Shown: in pieces, positions 54,666 through 61,856 of the stretch
How the letters are laid out: each line of letters starts with the position of its first letter
Position numbering within the stretch: the first letter of the stretch is position 1
Source of the DNA: Leptospira fletcheri
Lineage (GTDB): Bacteria > Spirochaetota > Leptospiria > Leptospirales > Leptospiraceae
Length of the DNA stretch: 64,000 nt
Assembly (NCBI RefSeq): GCF_004769195.1
Contig: NZ_RQET01000007.1
Span: forward strand, 124,001-188,000
Reading direction: 5' to 3'
The notes under the pieces: model-generated
What the model was told of the DNA's origin: nothing
What the model saw: only the letters and a program-made list of their open reading frames with translations
Database searches by the model: none
Program-made: the position numbers and the translations under genes

Positions 54666-54940
54666 GGGGAAAAGACTTTCTTCGGGAAGCCGTTTCGAGC
54701 CGTCGTTTCTGTATGGAAGAATCTCCACTCCTGTTTCCGAAAACCCGACGGGAAATCATTCTAGAAAATCTGGATTGGTTCGGGTTGCCCGTTCGCATCT
54801 CCGAATTGGTGGAGAACGTTCTGGAAGGTAAGATACGGGAACAATCTTTAGTTTGCTGTCATAGCGCCTGCGACGTATGCAATTCGACGATCCGTTCCTG
54901 CATCCGCAAAATCCAAAAGGAACTGGAAACTCTTGGATAG
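54650..54940 (+). CDS. Small cysteine-rich protein of unknown function
   Basis: This encodes 96 residues, or 75 from the ATG at 54713. The C-terminal third holds a dense Cys/His pattern ([20 protein letters not shown]) that could bind a metal or form disulphides. It overlaps the genes on both sides (16 bases with the preceding, 8 with rarA), which favours a real coupled gene over noise. I recognise no family. The ribosome-binding site for 54650 (AAAGGAGG) touches the start codon, which is closer than normal, so the start is uncertain. Confidence 0.55.
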   Translation: MDRGLRGKDFLREAVSSRRFCMEESPLLFPKTRREIILENLDWFGLPVRISELVENVLEGKIREQSLVCCHSACDVCNSTIRSCIRKIQKELETLG

Positions 54941-56195
54941 TCTTTTCGACCGTTCTCCTCTGCCTCACAGAATCCGGCCGTCCAGCTTTTCCGAAGTGAT
55001 CGGCCAGGAAAAGGCGAAGCTCCAACTCCAAAAATTCAGGGAACCGGTCAGTATCGTTCTGTACGGACCTCCGGGAACGGGAAAAACCACGGTGGCGAGA
55101 ATCTTGGGAAAGATTTGGAATCTTCCCTTCGTGGAATACAACGCGGTCACGACCGGAGTCGCGGACATCAAAAAATTATTGGAGAAGGCCGAAAACGGCG
55201 GAAGCATCCTTCTCTTTCTGGACGAGATCCATCGTTTCAGTTCCTCCCAGCAGGATAGTCTTTTGAAAGGAGTGGAAACCGGACGTCTGGTGCTGGTCGG
55301 AGCTACGACGGAAAATCCTGCGTTTCGCATCACTCGCCCTTTGCTCTCCCGCTGCCAAGTGCTCAAACTAGATCCGTTCGAAGCGCATGAAATGAAGGAG
55401 ATTCTTTCGAGAGGAATTTCCCATCTGAATCCTTCCCCTTTCGTGAGCGAAGAAGCCCGGGAAATATTGGTGCGCTATTCCGGAGGGGACGCCCGTAAGT
55501 TGCTTTCTCTGTTGGAAGGACTTTCCCTTTCCATGGAACCGGGAGCCGAAATTTCGGGAAAAGATACCGAAGTCTTTTTGGAAAGTAGGGTTTTGGAGTA
55601 CGACCAAACCGGAGAAAGCCACTACGACGTGATTTCCGCCTTCATCAAGTCCGTACGGGGGAGCGATCCGGACGCGGCCCTATTTTATCTCGCGCTGATG
55701 TTGGAAGGGGGAGAGGATCCGATTTTTATCGCCAGGAGATTGATCATTCTCGCTTCCGAAGATGTCGGAAATGCGTCCGTCTACGGGTTACCTTTAGCGG
55801 TCTCCGGCTTGCACGCATTGGAGGCGATCGGAATGCCTGAGGGGAGGATCATCCTCTCTCATGTGACTACGTTTTTGGCTTCCTGTCCGAAGTCCAACGC
55901 ATCCTACAAAGGGATCTCGTCCGCTTCCTCGTTCGTCCGCGAAAGGGGAACCGCACTCAACATTCCGAACCGTCTGAAGAATGCCCCCACCCATCTTCAT
56001 AAAAAAGAGGGGGCCGGAAAAGGATATAAGTATCCTCACGACTTCGGAGGCTTTACGGATTTTGAATATTTTCCCGACGACCTCGCCGAAAATCCGCCCC
56101 AATTCTATAAGCCCACCCGGAACGGAATGGAGGCGAAGCTCCGGGAATATCTTTCCGGGGTTTGGAAAAAAGCGAAGGGAAAGGATTATGAATGA
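54933..56195 (+). CDS. rarA: Replication-associated recombination protein A (AAA+ ATPase)
   Basis: This is a 420-residue RarA/MgsA. Walker A is GPPGTGKTT (residues about 45-53), Walker B is [10 protein letters not shown], and sensor/arg-finger sequences [13 protein letters not shown] follow. The C-terminal clamp-loader-like and tetramerisation parts are present. RarA acts at stalled replication forks. The TTG start lies inside the Cys-rich gene's end. Confidence 0.92.
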   Translation: MDSLFDRSPLPHRIRPSSFSEVIGQEKAKLQLQKFREPVSIVLYGPPGTGKTTVARILGKIWNLPFVEYNAVTTGVADIKKLLEKAENGGSILLFLDEIHRFSSSQQDSLLKGVETGRLVLVGATTENPAFRITRPLLSRCQVLKLDPFEAHEMKEILSRGISHLNPSPFVSEEAREILVRYSGGDARKLLSLLEGLSLSMEPGAEISGKDTEVFLESRVLEYDQTGESHYDVISAFIKSVRGSDPDAALFYLALMLEGGEDPIFIARRLIILASEDVGNASVYGLPLAVSGLHALEAIGMPEGRIILSHVTTFLASCPKSNASYKGISSASSFVRERGTALNIPNRLKNAPTHLHKKEGAGKGYKYPHDFGGFTDFEYFPDDLAENPPQFYKPTRNGMEAKLREYLSGVWKKAKGKDYE

Positions 56196-56353
56196 CGTTT
56201 TGAAACCCTCTTTTATCCGATTTTCCGCAATTTCGTAATGGAACCGTATTATTTTGATGCTATTCTGGCCTGAAACCGTTCGGAAAGGAATTTCCGAGCT
56301 GAATCAGTCATGGAACAGACAGTTTCGGACGAAACTTAAAAGGAAGATCAAGG

Positions 56354-56367
56354 GTCTCAATTGAGAC
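56354..56367. promoter_or_regulatory. Palindrome upstream of the 53-residue gene
   Basis: GTCTCAATTGAGAC is a perfect 14-base palindrome ending 20 bases before the start codon at 56388. It resembles an operator; the binding protein is unknown. The 190-base gap 56196-56387 contains no gene. Confidence 0.4.
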
Positions 56368-56387
56368 GCGAAAAAGGGAGGTTTCGA

Positions 56388-56549
56388 ATGTTTGAATCCG
56401 AACGTGCGAAAAGAGAAGAAACGAAATCCGTTCAAAAACTCGAAGCAAGTCGAAAAGAAAATTCCGCGGTCCCGACCAGGATCGTCAAATACGGAGCGAC
56501 CAAGGAAAGTAAGCTGGTCCGCCTCCATCCCGATTTGTACGAAAAGTAG
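56388..56549 (+). CDS. Small basic protein, 53 residues, unknown
   Basis: This encodes 53 residues rich in Lys, Arg and Glu with no cysteine or membrane segment. An excellent GGGAGG ribosome-binding site six bases upstream supports the ATG at 56388. A palindrome (56354-56367) and a downstream hairpin (56557-56582) bracket it. No family is recognised. Confidence 0.55.
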   Translation: MFESERAKREETKSVQKLEASRKENSAVPTRIVKYGATKESKLVRLHPDLYEK

Positions 56550-56556
56550 GATTTCT

Positions 56557-56582
56557 CCGGTTCTCGAAATTTAGAGAACCGG
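56557..56582. terminator. Hairpin between the 53-residue gene and hisC
   Basis: CCGGTTCTC pairs perfectly with GAGAACCGG around an 8-base loop between two convergent genes. No clear T run follows on the plus strand. It probably acts on both strands. Confidence 0.55.
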
Positions 56583-56596
56583 GTTGTCGCTTTCGT

Positions 56597-57694
56597 TTAA
56601 AGTAGATCGGAAAGGCGATCCAGAACGATCCGATTTTGATCGGGTCGTCCGACCGTGATCCGGATCGCGTTTAAGCCGTAACTCTTCAGATTCCTGAGGA
56701 TAATTCCTTCCCTTAACAAAGTCTCGAACAATTCCGTAGAGGAAAGTTTCGCTCGATCCAAGCGGATGGTAAGAAAGTTCGCATAGGAACGGAAGAAAGG
56801 GAGACCTTTGGACTCCGAAAAAGCCTCGTATTTTTCCAATTCCCTTAGATTCGATTCCAGGTATTGATTTACGAATTCTTGATCCTTCAGAGCTTCCGTC
56901 GCCGCCAATTGCGAAAGTTGGGATACGTTGAAGGGGGGGCGGAGTTTGTAAAAGGCCCGGATGATTTCCTCGTTCGCGATTCCGTAGCCGATTCTCATTC
57001 CTCCTAAACCGTAGACTTTGGAAAAGGTTCCCGTATAAACTACATTCGGATATTTTGATACGATTTCCGAAGGGCGTATCTCCATTTTCGGGTCGCGTGT
57101 TTTTCCGAAATCCATATAGGCGCCGTCCAGGACGACCAGCGTTTCCGGAGAGATCGTATCCAAAAAGGAAAACACTTCCGACCTGGGCAGAGCGTCGCCG
57201 ATCGGGTTGCAGGGAGTGCAGAGGAAGATCATTTTCGGATGATGTTTCTTGTAAAGGTCGGAAAAACGGTTTAGGTCGTGTTCCGTCGAATCGGTCGAAA
57301 GAATATCGGCCCCGCATTGTCCGGAGTAGATGGAATACATGGAAAACGTTTTGCCGTTCTGTAGGACGAGATCTCCTTTTTCCAGAACGGACCGGGTGGC
57401 AAAGTCGAAGATCTGATCGCTTCCGTTGCCTTGGATCACGTTTTTCGCATCTACCCCGTTGGCGATAGCCAAGGATTCCTTCAATTCCCTGTAAGAATCG
57501 TCGGGATATAGAGGCATTTTTGCCAATGCCTCGGCGACCTTTGCCTTTACGGAAGGGGAGACTCCATATGGGTTCTCGTTAGACGCAAGTTTGACGACTT
57601 TTTCGGGAGGAATTCCGAATTCTCTAACGACCAATTCGATCGGCTTTCCCGCTTCATAAACGGGAAGAGTGTCTAGTACGGGTTGGAAGCGCAT
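56597..57694 (-). CDS. hisC: Histidinol-phosphate aminotransferase
   Basis: This is a 365-residue HisC, a PLP enzyme converting imidazole-acetol phosphate to histidinol phosphate. Seen: VKLASNENPYGVSP, VIQGNGSDQIFDFATR, FLCTPCNPIGDALPR, VVLDGAYMDFGK and the PLP-Lys segment TFSKVYGLGGMRIGYG. No other his genes are nearby. The upstream cyclase gene lies 62 bases away on the same strand. Confidence 0.94.
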   Translation of the reverse strand: MRFQPVLDTLPVYEAGKPIELVVREFGIPPEKVVKLASNENPYGVSPSVKAKVAEALAKMPLYPDDSYRELKESLAIANGVDAKNVIQGNGSDQIFDFATRSVLEKGDLVLQNGKTFSMYSIYSGQCGADILSTDSTEHDLNRFSDLYKKHHPKMIFLCTPCNPIGDALPRSEVFSFLDTISPETLVVLDGAYMDFGKTRDPKMEIRPSEIVSKYPNVVYTGTFSKVYGLGGMRIGYGIANEEIIRAFYKLRPPFNVSQLSQLAATEALKDQEFVNQYLESNLRELEKYEAFSESKGLPFFRSYANFLTIRLDRAKLSSTELFETLLREGIILRNLKSYGLNAIRITVGRPDQNRIVLDRLSDLL

Positions 57695-57756
57695 CTACTT
57701 CCAGAAAAAATCCGAATACCGATTCTTCCAACCGTTTTATAAGGGAAACGTGGATT

Positions 57757-59388
57757 CTATCTTTCCCGATCCGCAGAGTGAGAGGCTTCGTCTTTGCCTC
57801 TTACTAGTTTGGAATACACCGCGGAAAAGTCGGAAAAAAAACGCTCCGGTCGGACCGCATACTCCAATACCGCTCTCTTCGTTTCCTCGGAGGAGAGTAA
57901 GGCCCGATCCCGCGCAGACATCCTTGTTCCGCCGTCGTACAGTAGATCCTTAAAATAATCGTTATTGAATGCTGTCGGAGTATCCGTGTAATTCCCTCGT
58001 TCGCCCGAGCCGAGGGTATGCGCTCCGAATAAGGCCGCGACTTCCTTGGGTTCGAGCTGCATCCGTGCATAATGATCCAGTATTTCCCGGAGATCCGAAG
58101 TTTCCGGTTCCTTCTCCATCCTGCCGGTAGGAAATTTCGAATCGTGTCTTTCCGGAAATACGTTTATTTTAGGACCTCCCGCTTTTTCCACCGCCAGAGC
58201 GCCCGCAAGAGCGATGCAGTCCGATAGGGAAATCTCCGTTTCGGAATTCTCCTTTCTGTCGGAATGGATCCTGAGGAGGGAGGATAAATGTTCCCGTATT
58301 CTTGGATTTTGGATTTCGTTTAACAGACTTGGAAATCTGAGGGAAGCATCCAAACCGATCCAAGAACCGTCCGCTTCGAAGATCGAAGAGGAGTAGAGTG
58401 CAAGAGAGATCCAGTTCCCGGCTTCGGGAAGTTCGATCTCGTCCCAGATCCGGTATCGGACCTCCTGCCATGGGTCTTTTTCCGCGTTCGGAAGGACTTC
58501 CAGGATTTCGTACAATCGATATTTTCCCGTTTTTCCTTTCAGGGAAGCTTCGAAGGTTTTTCCCTTACGCACCGAGTTCTTTACGATTCCGTAAACATTT
58601 TCCGAAACCAAGAATCCCACTCCCGCTTTTTTGGTGGTGGATTCGATTCTGCTGGCCTGGTTTACGGAATCTCCGATCGCCGTCGAAGACATCCGAAGGC
58701 TATGGCCGAGTTGTCCCAAGATTGCGGTTCCGGAATGGATCCCGATACCGATCTCGAATCTGGTATTGAATTGGGATTTTAGATAGGAGTTGAAAGAGTT
58801 CAATTCGGCCCTCATTTCCAGGGCGCATCGGATCGCCGCGAGATTCGTCTTTTCCGGAGCGGATTCTTCCAGGCCGAACAAAGCCATCAGCCCGTCGCCT
58901 ATGTATTTGTCTATGACGCCGCCGTATTTCAGGACCTTGTCCCCCATTTTCTGGAAATAACGGTTTAGAATATGGATCACGTCGTACGGAAGATGGGATT
59001 CCGAAAAAGAGGTGAAGCTCCGGATGTCGCTGAACAAAATGGTGATCGCTTTTTCTGTGCCCGAGACCTTCCCGGAAAAAGCGGAAGCCAGGATCTGATC
59101 CGCGTCGTCTATGACCAATCTTCTTAACGTTACGTCCCCGAACGCTTTCGTTTGGCAGGCGAGCCGGACGTTTTCTGGAAAGCCTTTTCTTTCGGCAAGA
59201 GCGGATTCTTTTTCGTTTCTTTCCGAAAGATGTTCCTTTCCTTCTAATACTAATACCCTACAAGTGGAGCAACGTGCGTTTCCTCCGCAGGCGTGGAGAT
59301 GAGGAATTCCTTCCGCCAAGGAGATTTGAAGCAAGGTTTCATCTGAGTCGATCGAAACTTCCCGGTCGTTTTCGAACAAAATACGCAT
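57757..59388 (-). CDS. Class III nucleotide cyclase with N-terminal 2Fe-2S and C-terminal haem-peroxidase-like domain
   Basis: This encodes 543 residues. Residues 1-95 are a ferredoxin domain with Cys34, Cys40, Cys43 and Cys78 (CGGNARCSTC, then a later Cys). Residues 112-295 are a class III adenylate/guanylate cyclase: metal Asp121 in FSDIRSF and Asp165 in IGDGLMALFG. Residues about 320-530 read like a class I peroxidase: DCIALAGALAVEKAGGP, AALFGAHTLGSGERG with proximal His457, TAFNNDYFKDLL and SARDRALLS with Asp494. The distal Arg-Leu-Ala-Trp-His of active enzymes is SLALY (328-332), and the proximal Trp is Tyr (GNYTDTP). I infer haem binding without peroxidase turnover, a redox or gas sensor. 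The product (cAMP or cGMP) is not determined. Confidence 0.82.
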   Translation of the reverse strand: MRILFENDREVSIDSDETLLQISLAEGIPHLHACGGNARCSTCRVLVLEGKEHLSERNEKESALAERKGFPENVRLACQTKAFGDVTLRRLVIDDADQILASAFSGKVSGTEKAITILFSDIRSFTSFSESHLPYDVIHILNRYFQKMGDKVLKYGGVIDKYIGDGLMALFGLEESAPEKTNLAAIRCALEMRAELNSFNSYLKSQFNTRFEIGIGIHSGTAILGQLGHSLRMSSTAIGDSVNQASRIESTTKKAGVGFLVSENVYGIVKNSVRKGKTFEASLKGKTGKYRLYEILEVLPNAEKDPWQEVRYRIWDEIELPEAGNWISLALYSSSIFEADGSWIGLDASLRFPSLLNEIQNPRIREHLSSLLRIHSDRKENSETEISLSDCIALAGALAVEKAGGPKINVFPERHDSKFPTGRMEKEPETSDLREILDHYARMQLEPKEVAALFGAHTLGSGERGNYTDTPTAFNNDYFKDLLYDGGTRMSARDRALLSSEETKRAVLEYAVRPERFFSDFSAVYSKLVRGKDEASHSADRER

Positions 59389-59458
59389 TCATCCTACCTC
59401 TTTCCGCAAATCGGCGTCTTATCCGTTAAAAAATACTTCTCTTTTCGTCGGGGAATCC

Positions 59459-59475
59459 TTTTTTTTTCGTCTAAT
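59459..59475 (+). promoter_or_regulatory. T-tract/CGTCTAAT motif upstream of the REC-EAL gene
   Basis: TTTTTTTTTCGTCTAAT at 59459-59475 recurs, with one more T, at 61427-61444 before the stand-alone REC gene. TCTAAT may be a -10 element. It lies 28 bases before the start codon. Confidence 0.45.
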
Positions 59476-59503
59476 GGATCGCCTCATTTAGAATTTTCTC
59501 TCT

Positions 59504-61231
59504 ATGGAAGCAAACAGGAGCGGCGAAAAACAACTTAACCCCACCGAAAGCATGCCGGTGATTCTGTGCGTGGACGACGAATTGATTCTGCTCCGCGGAT
59601 TAAAGGAACAGCTCAAATTGGCCTTCGGTCAAGAGTATAGAGTGGAAGCCGCCGACAGTGCAGAGCTGGCTCTAAGCATTATCGAGGAATACAACCGAGC
59701 CGGAGTTCCTATACCCGTGGTCATCAGTGACCAGGTGATGCCTGGAATCCGCGGGGACGAGTTTCTGATCCGGACTCAAAAAACGAACCCGGATACTCGG
59801 AAAATCATGCTAACCGGCCAAGCCAGCGCAGACTCAGTAGGGAATGCGTTGAACAACGCGAAATTGTACCGTTATCTATCCAAACCCTGGGATTCCAGGG
59901 ATTTGATTCTTACCGTCCAGGAGGCGATCCGTTCCTTCGAAGCGGATCGTTCCTTGTTCGAGTTGAACCGGAAGTTGGAAGACGCTCTGCTCTATAACCG
60001 TGACTCCGGACTTCCGAATTTGGAATACCTGCGCAGGGTGTTGGAAGAAAGGGAACTTCGCGGGGAAGATTCCGTTCTCGCCTTGGTCCGGATCGAATCC
60101 ACTTCTCTTACTACGAAACATTTCGGAGTGTCTCTCTATAAGGACCTCTTGCGGAAATTTTTAGATTCCATGAATTCGATGTTGGGAAAGATCGCGGATA
60201 TTTTTCACGTATACGAGGACGAGGTGGCCATCCTCTCCAAAGTTTCCGAGGAAAGATTTTTACCTCATCTCATCGCCTTTAAAATATTGCTTCGCTCCGA
60301 CTACCTAACCACGGAGGGAATTTCCTTTCGGATCAATACCACGATCGCCACTGCAAACGGTTGTAAGGATTTATATTATAAGGCCCGGTTGGCCTTGGTC
60401 CGGGCGAGCCAGGACAAAAGCGAAGATTTTGCCGGAGGCATTTTAGAATATTCGGAGAAAATGGACGAACAGGACCTTTACCAGATCAATATTAATCTGG
60501 GAAAAAGACTCAATAACGCGATCCATTCCGGAAATATCGTTCCGTACTTCCAGGGAATCGTGGACAATTCTACGGGGAAGGTGGAGAAATTCGAATGCCT
60601 AGCTCGGATCGTCGAAGACGGAAAGGTGTATGCGCCGGCTTCCTTTATCTACCTGGCCAAATCCACGGGCATGTTGAGAATGATTACGCCCATCTTATTC
60701 GAAAAAGTGTTAAAAACCTTCAGTAGATCCGAGTATGGTTTTTCGGTCAATCTCTCGGAAACGGAGCTGGAAAGCGGCAGTTTTCCGAAATGGGTGGCGA
60801 GTCGTCTTGCTCACCATAAAATCGAGCCTGCCCGGGTGACCTTCGAGATTCTGGAGACCATGAGTCTCCGGGAAAATCCGGACCATTTTAAGGTCATTTC
60901 CGGTTTAAAGGAAATCGGCTGTTCCATCGCGATCGATGATTTCGGGGTGGAACATTCCAATTTTTCGAGGTTGTTGGAAATTCAGCCCGATTTCATAAAA
61001 ATCGACGGAAAATTCATACAATCCCTGGGCAAGAACCGTACCGCCTTTATACTGACCTCCGCGATTACGGAATTGGCTCACCGGATCGGAGCAAAAGTCG
61101 TCGCCGAATTTGTCGGCACCCGCGAAGAATTCGAGGCAGTACGTTCCCTCGGGATCGAATTCTCGCAAGGATACTATATTATGGAGCCGAGGTCGGAGAT
61201 TCCTTCTTCTACAATAAAAATTATTGACTAA
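59504..61231 (+). CDS. Response regulator with degenerate GGDEF and EAL domain
   Basis: This encodes 575 residues. A receiver domain (20-140) has ILCVDDELIL and the acceptor in VVISDQVMPGIRGDEF, and YLSKPWD. A GGDEF-like part (about 155-300) lacks the signature; HVYEDEVAIL stands in its place, so it is probably non-catalytic. An EAL domain (about 320-570) keeps EXLXR as ECLAR, NLS, EILET, DDFG, KIDGKFI and AEFVG; most c-di-GMP phosphodiesterase residues are retained. I infer a phosphorylation-controlled c-di-GMP phosphodiesterase. The receiver is closely similar to that of the next gene. Confidence 0.88.
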   Translation: MEANRSGEKQLNPTESMPVILCVDDELILLRGLKEQLKLAFGQEYRVEAADSAELALSIIEEYNRAGVPIPVVISDQVMPGIRGDEFLIRTQKTNPDTRKIMLTGQASADSVGNALNNAKLYRYLSKPWDSRDLILTVQEAIRSFEADRSLFELNRKLEDALLYNRDSGLPNLEYLRRVLEERELRGEDSVLALVRIESTSLTTKHFGVSLYKDLLRKFLDSMNSMLGKIADIFHVYEDEVAILSKVSEERFLPHLIAFKILLRSDYLTTEGISFRINTTIATANGCKDLYYKARLALVRASQDKSEDFAGGILEYSEKMDEQDLYQININLGKRLNNAIHSGNIVPYFQGIVDNSTGKVEKFECLARIVEDGKVYAPASFIYLAKSTGMLRMITPILFEKVLKTFSRSEYGFSVNLSETELESGSFPKWVASRLAHHKIEPARVTFEILETMSLRENPDHFKVISGLKEIGCSIAIDDFGVEHSNFSRLLEIQPDFIKIDGKFIQSLGKNRTAFILTSAITELAHRIGAKVVAEFVGTREEFEAVRSLGIEFSQGYYIMEPRSEIPSSTIKIID

Positions 61232-61426
61232 GTCGCGGAAACTGCCCGGTCCGGTTTTCGCCTTACCGGGAATAGGGAAGGAGAACGGGAGCGCCCGACC
61301 GGGTCATAAGACCGAGGACGAAGGTTCCCGGAGTATACTCCTGGTTTTTGTCGAAAATGAGTTGCATGTCAGAGCAATATCTTTATGATCTCTTTTCTCA
61401 ACTCACGTTTTTTAACGAGGGAAGAA

Positions 61427-61444
61427 CTTTTTTTTTCGTCTAAT
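61427..61444 (+). promoter_or_regulatory. T-tract/CGTCTAAT motif upstream of the REC gene
   Basis: TTTTTTTTTTCGTCTAAT matches the motif at 59459-59475. It lies 25 bases before the GTG start of the stand-alone receiver gene. The rest of the 238-base gap after the REC-EAL gene holds no gene. Confidence 0.45.
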
Positions 61445-61469
61445 TTAAGGAATAGGATTCGGAGGAACG

Positions 61470-61856
61470 GTGGAGAAAGCGATACTCTTCGTCGACGACG
61501 AAGCTCTCATCTTAATGAGCATGAAATCCCAGGTCAAAAGACATTTGGGAGATTCTTACCGTTACGAAACCGCTTTGGACGCCTCCGAAGCCATGCAGAT
61601 TATCGAGGAATTGGTCAACGAGGGAGTGAAAATTCTCATCGTAATCTCCGATTGGCTGATGCCGAATATCAAAGGGGACGAGTTCTTGAGAAACGTGCAC
61701 CAGAGATATCCGGAAATCCAAAAGATCATCATCACGGGACATGCGGATATCGCTTCTGTGGAAGCTCTGAAAAAAGAAATCAACCTTTACAGTTATTTAA
61801 AAAAGCCCTGGGACGAAAAAGAACTCGTCACTACCATCACTTCCGCTCTGAAATAA
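61470..61856 (+). CDS. Stand-alone response regulator receiver
   Basis: This encodes 128 residues, a single receiver domain: ILFVDDEALIL, acceptor Asp in IVISDWLMPNIKGDEF, IIITGHADI and the Lys-Pro end YLKKPWDE. The start is GTG with a GGAGG site. It resembles the receiver of the REC-EAL gene (SDxxMPxIxGDEFL and KPWD are shared). It overlaps the convergent kinase gene by 20 bases at the 3' ends, so neither can have a terminator between them. Confidence 0.87.
   Translation: MEKAILFVDDEALILMSMKSQVKRHLGDSYRYETALDASEAMQIIEELVNEGVKILIVISDWLMPNIKGDEFLRNVHQRYPEIQKIIITGHADIASVEALKKEINLYSYLKKPWDEKELVTTITSALK

Noticed and set aside
56597..56625. Similarity of the hisC 3' end to the 58-bp repeat (GATCGGAAAGGCGATCCAG-like)
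   Set aside because: The match is under 20 bases, both are ends of coding genes, and there is no flanking duplication. It is judged chance.
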